Below, piece after piece: positions 21,387-31,368 of a stretch of DNA of 64,000 nucleotides. Each line of letters opens with the position of its first letter. The first letter of the stretch is position 1. Source of the DNA: Larus michahellis (taxonomy: Eukaryota; Chordata; Aves; Charadriiformes; Laridae); assembly GCF_964199755.1 (NCBI RefSeq), contig NC_133904.1:310001-374000 (forward strand), written 5' to 3'. The translations under genes and the position numbers were made by a program. The notes beneath the pieces were generated by a model. The model ran no database searches. It saw nothing but the letters and a program-made list of their open reading frames with translations, and was not told the DNA's origin.

Positions 21387-23318
21387 ATGACCCCCTTAAG
21401 ACCAAGTGTCGCTGTCTGTGGAGACCTGTCAAACCTAACACCGGGATCCTGCTCTTTGTAGCCAGCAGCTTCTTACCGTGAGTCTGGTTTCTTCCAGCGA
21501 GCCTTTAGAAGTCTGTTTTGAGACACTAAGCTCAGCCTTTAGCCTGTTCTCGATCTTCTTCAGCTAATGCGAGTCCTTCCAGAAGGGAGTAGCAGCAACT
21601 GTCCCAATGTGCTCTGCTTCGGGCGCTACATTGGTGCGGGTTTTGGGCTATGGGACTCTGGTCACAAACGCTTTTGCTGTCTGCGTGCTGCCTCAGCGAG
21701 TTTAGGAGTGTGTAGTACTTAATGTGACTGTTGGATCTGGACAAGTGGAGGCGTACAGTGCACAAGGGCAGCAATAAATCAGCTCTGAAGCTGGTGCAGA
21801 AGTAGTCGAGTGCAGGGGAGGAGTGCTGCTAACTCCAGGAGGGCCAGTGCTGAGGGTGTTTGTCGCAGCCAGGAGGTTTCTCCGGAGCTTGTGTGTGGTT
21901 GGGACAGTTAAGACCAGTTAACTTAAGATCATCGCTTCTCTTGGCAGAAAGCCGGCTGGTAGCTGTGGCTTTTGCTTCAGGAGGGAGAGGAGTAGGATCT
22001 TATGCTGTGGGTGGGTGGTGTGGGCTGTGGCTGATCACCCTGGGGTGCGGGCAGCCCCGTGCTGATGGGGAGGGTGGGGAGTGAGGCAGTGGGTGAACAG
22101 AGATGGGCTGTTGCCCTGTCTCCGAGCGTCTCGGGCTGCCCGTGAGCTGAAGCGAGGATCAGCAGGCTCAAGGCTCTGCTGTGTTGTGGCAGTTACCATG
22201 GTAAGAGCCGGGGCTTGCTTTCTCCGTAGATTCCTCCCCCGCAACTCCAAAGGCTGCGTACCAGTTATTTATTGCTGCTGGAATTCTCCAGGTACAGTAG
22301 AACATGCAATGCTTAGCACACAGCTCTCTGTCTACAACAGCTATGCAGTATCAGTTCTGAAACAAGAATTCCTTCCCCAGCTATGTGGGTATCTTAACGA
22401 CATCTACCCTCTGTACCCTGCTGCTGGCTGTCGGGTGCTCTGTCCCCCAGAACAGACAGGAGTGCGTGTTTGGGGGGACAGATACACGTGACATTGAGTG
22501 GTCCTTGCACCTCGAGCTGGCGGGACCCTTCAGCTGGCTGCAGGCTTCAGGCGGTAGTGCAAGGAGCAGGGGGCTACGACAGGCTCCACTTCAGACTGCT
22601 GACGACTACCTTCTGTAAAACCAAACCGGAGCTGTGCTCCCCTGATGGGCACGGGAGAGCCAGGGGAAGCTTTGCTGATCCTGGCTTTGCTCCCTGGTCT
22701 GTGACCAGGCCTGGTGGCAGCTGGGCGCTAAGCAGGAGTTAAGTTCCTTGGTGGCTCTGGCCCAAAGCCCTGTCTTGGTAAGCGTCGCTGCCAGAGCTGG
22801 ACCAGCCGGGGTGAAGGAAGCAGCAGTTTGGCGAAGCTTTCTGGCAAGAAGGACAAAGTATGTGAGAAAGGGCATTGGGCTGGGGAGTGCTCCCGGCTGC
22901 CCAGGTATCCCTTGCCGTGGTGCTGCAATTAAGCTAAAGCTAATGAGGCTTCAGCTGAGAAGAAGCAGACATCAGAGGAAGGCTTCTTAGGTTAACTCAG
23001 CAAACGTGATTGGCATGGGCCGGGGAAAGCTGGCCCAGCTCCGTGAGAGGGTTCAAGTAACATCCCCGAGGGTTGTCTCTGGCCTCAGCAAAGGGTCTCC
23101 AAGAGCCTGGCGCTGCCTCCGCAGCCAGAGCTCCTGCCGGAGCAGGAGACCAGCAGCCCCGGTGAAACGGCAGCAGGAGCGGCCCGGCAGTGTCCTGGGC
23201 TGCGGTGCACTCCTGAACCTCAGCCTTAATCTAACGCACCTTCGGGGAGCTGCTTCCTTCACCACTTCAGGAACAGGTACTGATAAGCAAGGAAAAAGGA
23301 ATTGCAGCGGCAATTTGC
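21387..23318. other. Convergent 3' region between PDIA3 and ELL3, no gene recognised
   Basis: PDIA3 (+) and ELL3 (-) point at each other across this stretch. An AATAAA on the minus strand at 22268-22273 could be the old ELL3 poly(A) signal, about 1 kb past its stop. No open frame here matches a known protein. Confidence 0.5.
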
Positions 23319-26300
23319 CTAGGAGCTCCCTCTTCCTTCAAAGTGCAGGATCAGGCTTTTGATGTGAGACAGCTTCTGGCGCAGGTATTCACAGCGATTC
23401 TTCTCCTGGTGGTAGCTAGGATAATTTATGGACATTTATGGACATTTATGGACATTTATGGACATTTATGGACATTTATGGACATTTATGGACATTTATG
23501 GACATTTATGGACATTTATGGACATTTATGGACATTTATGGACATTTATATGGACAATGACCCTGAGGGAACACAGCCTGTGCCTGGCATCCAGCCTCAC
23601 CTTCTTGAAGTGGCTGTACTCGTGCAAAATCGTAGCTTCGAGTGCCTGAAACCCAAAAGAGGTGGGTGAGCAGAGCTGGAGCACGGCCGTATGGCGCCAT
23701 CCTGCCCCTGGGCTCCCCCTTGCCTCGTGCTCCTTCGTTCCTTGTTTCAGCATCTTCATTTTGGCTCCCAGCTGAATGAACCTGCGGCTGACGTTGCCGA
23801 CACGCGTGTGCAGGCGGCGGTACTCGGCGTAGTTGGTGCTGAACGCTGCCTCGTAGGCTCAGCGCTGCCCCACCGAGCAGATGGTGTGGTACCTGCTGCA
23901 GCGACCGGGAGAAGCGCGTTCTCCACGGGGCTGTGGGACCCCCGCTGCCGGGGCGGGGGCTGGCGCTGCCACGTCTTGGCGAGGCCCTTGGCGTGGGGGG
24001 CAGCGAGTGGGCAGGGCTGTGCCCGGGCCTGGTTTGCAGCCCGTGCTGCCACCATTGCGGGTGAGGCAGGGAGCTCGTCCCACGCTGCGGGGCTGGGACA
24101 AAGTACACGAAGGAACAGGGGACCCCCGTGGCAGCGAGTGCCAAACTTACCGCAAGTAATCCGGGGTCTCTGCTAAGGAGGAGCAGCTGGGCTGGGACCT
24201 GGCATCTACACGGAGCAGATCGTGTTAAAGCTCTCCTGGGGCACTTCTCCCCTGCCTCCGCCAGGACCTGTCCCACCCCCGGGATGCTGGAAGGCCCTTC
24301 CCCAAGCCGGGCTCACAGGGCCCTGGTGGCCATGGAGCCCCGGGGACAGTGGGGTGCGGGGGCTGCCCCACTCGGCCATGTAGCTGCAGGAGGGACGGCC
24401 CCTGGCCATGAGGCTGCACTTTCCCCACGTTTGCCTTGGCTTTTGGGCCAACACCTCTCTGCTTGCTAGGAGTCCTGTTTTGGGCCACCTGCCTCCTCCC
24501 AGGGCACCCAGGGCTCTGGTCCAGCTTTTGCTGCAGGAACCAGCAGGGCCGTGCACCCCCGGCTGGGTCCCTGTCCCCCTCCCCCAGCAGCCCCCCACCT
24601 CTGGGGACAGAGGGGTGCTGCTCCGGGCACGGGGCACTCTCCTCCCAGCCATGGCCCGTCTCCTCCTTGCTCCTTGGGCTCTCCAGCTCCCCGGCGCGGC
24701 TGCTGGGGGCCAGAGTTCCTGGGTGCTGCCTGCTGAGCGTCCGCAGGAGGCTCCGGTGCCTCTTGCTGGCTCTTGGATCTGAGAAATCCAGCAGTGCCAG
24801 GCGCTTCTGGAAGGCAAGCTTGCTGTGCTGCAGGCTGTCCTGGCCCCCGCGCTGGGACTCGGTGCCACAGGGTCCCCCACCAGCCCAGGGCTATTGCGTC
24901 CCTTGCTTCATGCCAGCACTCAGGCATGCCCTGTCCTTTGGGCTGTGCTGGGGTGTCACAGCAGGGCCAGTGCCCCCCACTCCCCCCTGCACAGGGGGGA
25001 CGGGACACAAGGCAGAGTCCAGACCTCTGGAGCAGCTGGGCTGGGGGAGAAGGAGGCTTTGCCGGGAAGGAGAAGCAGCCCGATGCCTTCAGGAAGCCAC
25101 TACCGTGAACCAGGCTCTCCCCACGCAAACCTGGGGGCTTCTGCTGCCCCAGCCCACGAGCACTCACCACCCCCAGAAGGTTCCTGCCGGTGGCCCACGG
25201 GGAGCCGTGCTCCAGAGGCTGCTGCAGAGGCACCAGGAAGGAGGGGGCTGAGGGTCCACAGTTCTGTCTCCTGGGGAGTGGGATACAGCGGAGACCAGAG
25301 ACCACAGCTGGGGAAAACGCCTCCAAAGGCCGAGTGCCCGGGCAGCAGAGGGGAGGGCCCAGTCTTGCCCAAAGGGTGCCGAGAACCCCGGGGTGAACGC
25401 AGCATGCTCATGGCCAGACTCCAGCAGCGACCGAGCACCCCCAGACCCCACTCCTCTCGCCGCTGCTTGCCCCCAGGCCCCTGTTCTACCTGTGCTGCAG
25501 TGGGGCATCCTGCTGCTGCTCCCGGGCCATGTTCCCCGGCCAGTCCTCCTGCGCCCGGCCCGCCGCCGTCCCCTTCCCACGGCAGCAGCAGGCAGTGGGA
25601 TCCACCCCCGCGACCTGGGGGGAGCGCAGCAGGGTGGGCGCGCTGCAGCGCTCCCGCACCCGAGAAGATGTCACAGCCGGTACGCGCACCTCCTCTGGCG
25701 CCGGCAGCAGCTGTGCCCTGCCGTGCCTGCCCGGCGGTGTCCGCACCAGCTTGTGCTTGCGATAGGGCTGCAGGGCCCGGGACTGAGCCGGGCTTTGAAG
25801 AGAAGCCCCAGGGCTGGCTGCTGTCGAGACATGGACACGTGTCAGGGACAGCTGGTCCCAGAGGAGGCAGCACTGTCGTCCCAGGGGGACAGCGGGCCCC
25901 CCCACAGCCACCAAACCCCAGCCTGGCTGGGGGCAGAGGCTCAGCACCCACTGTCGCTTGGGCCAGTGCCACCTGTGGCACCCTACTAACCATAGCCAAG
26001 CACAGCCGGATCGGGCTCAACAACTGCTCTGCTGCAGGGCTCCTCCGCCGGGGACAGACGCTCTCGCAGCGGTGAGCGGGTGCTCTCCCATGCACAGACC
26101 GTGATTTTCTCCTGGATGCTGCCCAGGCTGTCCAGTCAGCTCTCACCTAGCCTGGGAGAAGACAACACCTCCCACCAGTCGAGCCCGGCCCGCTCCCACA
26201 GCCCCGTGCAACACCCAGAGATGGCCCTGTGAGGTGAGCACCCGAGCAAGCAAGGGACGAGGGAATCTGTCCCCAGACTGTCTCCAAAGGGCCCATCTCC

Positions 26301-27427
26301 AGGGCTGCCACTGCCCCGGCCCTCTGGATGCCCCTATGGGGACTGGGGTGCTCAGGATGCTATGAGCTCGGAGAGGACCTCAGGGACTTTTAGAACCCGC
26401 AGCACTGGGCTGCTTGGGCGGGGACATTGGGGACCACGAGGTGAGCGGGAGGGGACCCGAGTGGGCCCTGGGCAGTGGTGGGAGCTGGCGCCCCAGGGCA
26501 GGGATCGCACACGTCAGTGCCCACGGTCCCTCCAGCGGAGCGTGGCTGGGGCTGACCCCGAGGCGGTGCTGCCGGCACAGCCCCGAGCACAAAGGGGACC
26601 GGGGGGACGGGGGGTCCCACAGCCCCGGGACGGCGGGGCCCAGCAGCTCACCGGGGCACGGGCAGCCGCACGCACTCGAAGCTGCCCTGCGGCTCGTCCC
26701 GGCCGCAGCGGGAGAGGGAGAAGGCGAAGAGCCGCGGGGGGGTACCGGGGCCTCCCGGCACCGTCAGGAGCTGCCAGTGAGACGGGCCGTCAGAGCCGCA
26801 GCCTCCCGTCCCCCGGGGCACAGCGGATTCTCCCCGCGGCGCCACCACCCGGCCCTAGGGTACCGGCCCGGCCCTCCCATCTCCCCGGTCCCCGACCCAC
26901 TCACCCCCAGGCCCCCCCGTGTCCCTCCCGGTCCCCTAGTGCCGTGGGCGCCCTGGTTTCCTCGGTCCCCATCACTCCCCGGCAGCCGTGCGTTCCCCTG
27001 TCCCGCTCCATCGTCCCTTCTCCTCGCCTTCCCCGGGTGCCCTGGTCACCCCCTTGTCCGTCCCGATCCCCCCACGGCGTGGACGCCCTGGGCTCCCCGG
27101 CCATCCCCCGATCCCCCCACTCCCTGGCCGCCCTGGGCTCCCCGGCCCCCCCGGTTCTCCCCGGCCCCCCACTCACGCCCTGGCTGCCCTCGAAGGCGAT
27201 CACGGGCCCCGGCGCGCCCTGCAACAGCAACGGGCGCCGGTGCGTTCTCCTGCGCCCGGTTCCCCGGTTCCCCCCGCCCGGGCCGGTCCCACCTGCCGCC
27301 GCCCGCAGCCGCGCAGCGCCCGCGCCGCCGCCGCCGAGAGCCGCACGTGCAGGAGGCTGAGCCGGGGGCCCGGCCCGCAGCCCCGGTACCGGAGCCGCCC
27401 GCGCAGCTCCGCCCGCGGCCGCGGCGT
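23319..27427 (-). pseudogene. ELL3: ELL3 elongation factor gene, apparently disabled
   Basis: ELL3 is an RNA polymerase II elongation factor with an N-terminal ELL domain and a C-terminal occludin-like domain. Exon 1 (27293-27427) gives LRGRLRYRG and LLHVRLSAAAARALRG; exon 2 (27177-27218) gives PVIAFEGSQG; exon 3 (26652-26770) gives LFAFSLSRCGRDEPQGSF; exon 4 (from 26151) gives LGSIQEKITVC. A winged-helix-like piece with DWPG lies near 25,540. The C-terminal exons (one ending at 24151, then 23724-23895, 23601-23645, 23319-23426) give TPDYLR, NYAEYRRLHTRVGN, ILHEYSHFKK and CEYLRQKLSHIKSLIL, all matching human ELL3 in order. Defects: ACG (27425-27427) where the human ATG aligns; in-frame TGA at 26136-26138 and 23859-23861; no AG acceptor before the last exon, whose upstream edge abuts a minisatellite. 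The intron after 23724 begins with GC, as in GC-AG introns. All visible exon phases still fit, which suggests fairly recent loss. Confidence 0.82.
23427..23549. repeat. Perfect 10-bp minisatellite (unit gacatttatg)
   Basis: Eleven identical tandem copies of gacatttatg span 23431-23540, with partial units on both sides. The perfect identity points to recent expansion, and copy number is probably variable. On the minus strand the array ends within a few bases of the expected acceptor of the last ELL3 exon, where the bases now read ta instead of ag. Confidence 0.95.
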
Positions 27428-27740
27428 GGCCCGGAGTGCGGGACAGCGGCGGGCGGGGCCGGTCCGGTCCCGGGGGCCAGCGGCGGGGCGGGGCGGCGGC
27501 GGGAGCCCCGCGGCAGGGCTCGGCCTGAGCCGGCTATTTTTGCCGCCGGCCCGGGCTAATCCCCTGAGCCGCCTCCCGGTGTTAGGTAACGGCGCGGCGG
27601 GATGCGCTCGGCGGCGGCCCCGGCCCGGGCGGCCCCGGGCAGTCGCTGCGCGGCGGGGCCGGTGCGGGCTGGGGGCCGCGGGCGCCCGCCGCCGGGCCCC
27701 GGGGGGTAGCGGCGGGCAGCGGGGAGGACTGGGGTCCGGC
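27428..27740. promoter_or_regulatory. Divergent CpG-rich promoter between ELL3 and the FKBP8-like gene
   Basis: Only about 310 bases separate the coding start region of ELL3 (-) from that of the FKBP8-like gene (+), so the two probably shared one bidirectional promoter. The interval is very CpG-rich, and an A/T-rich CTATTTTTG, close to a MEF2 site, lies near 27534. Confidence 0.6.
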
Positions 27741-29645
27741 ATGCCGGGACCCTCCCCCGGCGGCTCCCCGGAGAGGGAGGCTGGAGCCCGAGGGCCGCCT
27801 CAGGGGCCAGGCCGGGGCAGGCGGGTGCGGTTCCTCCTGCCCCACACCGCCATCCCGCTGCCGTCGGTGCGCCAGGAGGAGCGGCTCTTCTACCGGCGGC
27901 TGGAGGCACTGGTGGCCCTGGGCCCCGGCGGCTTCGGGCCGCTCTTCGCGGCCGACGGCTGGAGCGACCTGACGGGTGAGAGCCGCGGGCGGCCCCGGGG
28001 GTAGCCGGGCCGGGGGTGCCGGGGCGGTTCTCAGGGCCGCCCCCGCCCGCAGAGGACCGGCTGCTGCGGAAGCGAGTGATGCAGGACGGGCAGGGCGGGC
28101 CGCGGCCGCAGCCGGGCCAGGAGGTGTCGGTGAAGGTGCTGGGCGCCCTGGAGGACGGCGGGCTTGTGGAGCGGGACCCGCGGCTCACCTTCGTGCCGGG
28201 CCACGGCGACGTCGTGCAGGTGAGCCCCGGCCGGGGCGCGGTGCGGGCCGAGCGCCGCCCGGGGCCGCGCCCGGCCAGCCCCGCCGTGTCCGCCTCCGCA
28301 GGCGCTGGAGCTGGGCGTCCCCACCATGCAGCCCGGGGAGGTCTCCTTCTTCCTCGCCGCCTTCCCCTACGGCTACGGCCGCCCGGGCAGGTAGGGCGGG
28401 AGGGCAGGGGCAGGGAGAGCAGAGGGACCGGGGCAGGGCAGGGGCGGGCAGGGGAAGGGGGGCCGGGGTGAGCAAGGGCAGAGGCTCGGCAGGGGAGCCG
28501 GGACACGCAGGTGCCGGGCAGCAGCGGAGGGGCAGGGGGGGTAGCGGCCGGGGCAGGCAGGGGCTGCGCAGGGGCAGGGGTCGGGTAGGGGTAGGGGGAC
28601 CGGGGTGGGCGGGTAGGGGTCGGGCAGGGGCAGCCGGCGCTGTGCCCGCAGGGAGCCCGACGTGCCGCCCGAGGCGCCGCTGCTGTTCGAGGTGACGCTG
28701 CTGGAGGTGCGGGACGGCCCCGACCCGCAGCCGCTGCCGCCCGCCGACCGCCTGCTCCTGGGCGCGCAGCGGAGGGAGCGGGGCAACTTCCACTTCACCC
28801 GGGGCGACTTCGCGGCCGCGCTGCACTCCTACCGCCTGGCCCTGCGCGCCCTCGACGGGCCTGCCTCCGGTGAGACCGGGCGGGAAGGGGGGGCCGGGGC
28901 GGCGGGGCCGGGGCGCTGAGGCCGCGCTCGTCCCGCAGCCCCGCCCGGGCCGCAGGAGGAAGAGGAGCTGCGGGAGCAGCGCGTCAAGTGCCTGAACAAC
29001 TGCGCGGCCGCCGAGATGAAGCTGGAGCGGGCGGACGAGGCGCTGGCATCCTGCGAGGCGGCCCTGAGCATCAGTCCCGACAACGGCCGGGCGCTGCTCC
29101 GGCGGGGGCAGGTGGGTCCCGCACAGCCCCGCACCGCCCCCCAGCCCGGCCCGGCGGTCCGCTATCGCCCGCTCCTCTCCCCGCAGCTGCTGGCGCAGCA
29201 GGGCCGGGACGCGGAGGCCATGCTCGTCCTGCGGAGAGCCCTGGAGCTGGACCCGGCCAGCAAGGTGCGGCCAGGCGGGGGGCGGGGGTCCGCGGGAGCC
29301 GGGTAGCGGGAGCGCTGGGGCCGTCGGGAGTCCCGCCGTAGCGCGGCTACAGGAGCACCGGGGCCGTCAGGGGTCCCGCCGGAGCCCTGCCCGCCGCAGC
29401 CGCCCCGCCGCCCGCAGGTAATCCACGCCGAGCTGTCGCAGCTGGCGAAGCGCCGCAGCCCCCCGGCCAGCGCCGCCCCCCAGGAATCCCTCCACGGGCC
29501 GGTGCCGCCACCGAGCCCCGGGTACGTAGCGGCCCAGGCGGTCGGGGCGGGTTCCCGTCCTGGGCCCGCTCGGCCCCGGATGGCGCTTACGACGGTCCGT
29601 CCCCGCAGACCCCCGGCACCGCCCGCGGCAGAAGAAGAGGCCTGA
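27741..29645 (+). CDS. FKBP8-like immunophilin with TPR repeats, no membrane anchor (probably FKBP16)
   Basis: Eight exons join in frame to 366 residues: 27741-27975, 28053-28219, 28302-28390, 28652-28869, 28939-29111, 29187-29264, 29418-29521 and 29609-29645. After a proline/glycine-rich leader of about 75 residues comes an FKBP domain (LLRKRVMQDG, LTFVPGHGDVVQALELGVP, YGYGRPG). It is followed by TPR repeats (RGNFHFTRGDFAAALHSY, KCLNNCAAAEMKLERADEAL, LLRRGQLLAQQGRDAEAML) and IHAELSQLAKR. Order and wording match FKBP8 closely, but the protein ends in an acidic EEEA where FKBP8 has a C-terminal transmembrane helix. It should therefore be soluble. FKBP8 is a weak prolyl isomerase that binds Hsp90 and Bcl-2; whether this paralogue does so is unknown. 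Fish have an FKBP8-related gene called fkbp16, and I suspect this is its orthologue. The first ATG lies just after the CpG-rich divergent promoter. Confidence 0.88.
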
Positions 29646-29929
29646 GCGGCGCTCCGCAGCCCGCCCAGAGGAGCCGCCGCGCCGGGGATGAAGGAGAAGC
29701 TGCGGGGCCGCCGGGGCCGCCGGGGCCGGGCCCGGGGGCGGCTCCGGGCACCCGCTTACGGGCACCCGTCCCCGCCCCCCATCGCCCCGCCCCTCCCACG
29801 CCGCTCACGAGGCCTCGCCTCCGGAGCGTCACGAGGGGGCGTGTCCCCTGCCGTCCCCCGCGCCCCCCCCGTGGGCGCGGCTCCGGCGCCTGCGCTCCAG
29901 CTTCCGGCTTTTTCGCCCCCGCCGGCAGA

Positions 29930-30116
29930 TCGGCAGCCGTAGCCCGCGGCCAATCAGGCGGAGCCTAGCCGGCGCGGCGGCCAATAGGCAGGCGGCATGG
30001 GCGGGCGCGGCGCGGCGATTGGCCGCGCCGCGCCCTTAAAGGTGTGCGCGGGGCGGGGCGGTGGGGGGGCAGTGCGGGACGTGGCGGCGGAGCGCAGGGC
30101 GGGAGGCAGCGGCGCC
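29930..30116 (+). promoter_or_regulatory. SERF2 promoter with three CCAAT boxes and a TATA-like box
   Basis: Between the FKBP8-like gene and SERF2 lie CCAATCAG (about 29951), CCAATAGG (about 29982) and an inverted ATTGG (about 30018), spaced about 30 bases apart. They are followed by CTTAAAGG (about 30035) and GC boxes, roughly 80-170 bases before the SERF2 ATG. Regular spacing of CCAAT boxes is typical of NF-Y-driven housekeeping promoters. Confidence 0.7.
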
Positions 30117-30611
30117 ATGACCCGTGAGTGCGGGCCGCGGCCGGGCCGGGCCGGGGGGAGCGGCGCCGTGACCCGCCCTGCGGGCCGGGGCCGGCCTGGG
30201 GGGCGGGGGGAGCGGCGCCGTGACCCATGAGCGCGGGGCCGGGGCGCGGGCTGGGCCGCGGGGCCGGGGGCTGGGCCCTGGGGCCGGGCCTCGGGCCGGC
30301 CGGGCCGTTCTGAGGCGGCCGCGCCGTCGCAGGCGGGAACCAGCGCGAACTGGCGCGGCAGAAGAACCTGAAGAAGCAGAGCGACTCGGGCAAGGGCAAG
30401 CGGCGGGACGACGGGCTCTCGGCCGCCGCCCGCAAGCAGAGGTGAGCGCCGGGCTGGCCCCGCCGGCCCCCCCCCGCCCCCATTCCCGGTCCTGGCCCCG
30501 TGGTCCTGCCGGTACCGCTGCCAGCCCGGCGACGGGTTCTCCCGCAGGGACTCGGAGATCATGCAGCAGAAGCAGAAGAAGGCTGACGAGAAGAAGGAGG
30601 GCGCCAAGTAG
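30117..30611 (+). CDS. SERF2: Small EDRK-rich factor 2
   Basis: Three exons, 30117-30123, 30333-30441 and 30548-30611, encode 59 residues, the same length as human SERF2. The sequence runs [18 protein letters not shown], then [18 protein letters not shown], and ends [16 protein letters not shown] proteins are highly charged, mostly disordered, and promote amyloid nucleation of other proteins. The first coding exon carries only seven bases (ATGACCC), as in other SERF genes. The gene is intact and lies between the FKBP8-like gene and SERINC4, matching human order apart from the extra genes. Confidence 0.97.
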
Positions 30612-30745
30612 CCCACGGCCGGGTCGGGCCGCCGCTACCCCGGGGCCGGGCCGCCCGCCGGCAGGATGCCCAGCACAGCCCCGGGGCCGGGCCGCCCCGC
30701 CGGGGACCCCGGCAGCGCCTCGCGCCCGCCTCGGGTCCATCTCCT

Positions 30746-30751
30746 ATTAAA
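30746..30751 (+). terminator. SERF2 poly(A) signal (ATTAAA)
   Basis: ATTAAA lies 135 bases after the SERF2 stop and is followed by a T/G-rich stretch. Confidence 0.75.
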
Positions 30752-30769
30752 GTAGCTTGTGGAGCCCAG

Positions 30770-31368
30770 CAGGCCCTGTCTCCTTTCTCCGTGCGCCCGG
30801 GCGGGGGGGCTGGGGCTGCTGGGGAGCGGGAGGGGACGCGGCCGCCGTGTCCCCCGGCCGGGAGGGAGCGTTGGTGGCCGTGTTTCGTGACGGCGAAGAG
30901 GAGGGACGGACTAAGCACGGCGGTGGCGGTGTGGAGCAGCTGCATCTTCATGGTGAGGAACAAAGATGGGGCCTGGCCTGGGAGGTGTCTGCAGGCATCG
31001 CCCGGGGGTCAGAGCAGCCGGTGGGACCCCGAGCACAGCCCCGGGCGTGTGGGAAGCCTCGGGGGCGAGGTGTGGGCGGAGGTGGTGAGGGACAAACATC
31101 CTGGGGAGGATGGGATTGCTGGAAGCCTGGAGGAGTGGAACTAGGAAAGGACTGCGTGGGAGAAGGAGGGGATGCTGTGGGGGTGGAAGGGGGGCGCTGG
31201 GGCCAGTCGCAGGGAGGGGGGGCAACGGGGATGGTGACTGGGCCGCTCCTGCAGCCGGTGGGGCCAAGTAGGCGAAGAAGCTGCAGCAGGGTGAAGTGCC
31301 AGCACCGCAGCACCTCTGTGGGGATTGTCTGTGGGGAGCGCGGCAGCCGTCACTGGCCACCTCCTGCG
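30770..31368. other. Convergent gap between SERF2 and the RASEF-like gene
   Basis: About 600 bases of G-rich sequence that probably hold the 3' UTR of the minus-strand RASEF-like gene. I see no clear poly(A) signal for that gene and no other gene. Confidence 0.4.

Noticed and set aside
23427-23549. CRISPR-like array
   Set aside because: The units are directly adjacent with no spacers and the locus is vertebrate; it is a minisatellite.
23428-23649. Apparent repeat protein encoded by the minisatellite on the plus strand
   Set aside because: A 10-bp unit without stops is open in more than one frame by chance, and the array lies in an ELL3 intron.
23859-23861. Selenocysteine or programmed readthrough at the ELL3 TGA
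   Set aside because: ELL3 is not a selenoprotein, the aligned residue is His/Gln, and other defects in the gene point to decay.
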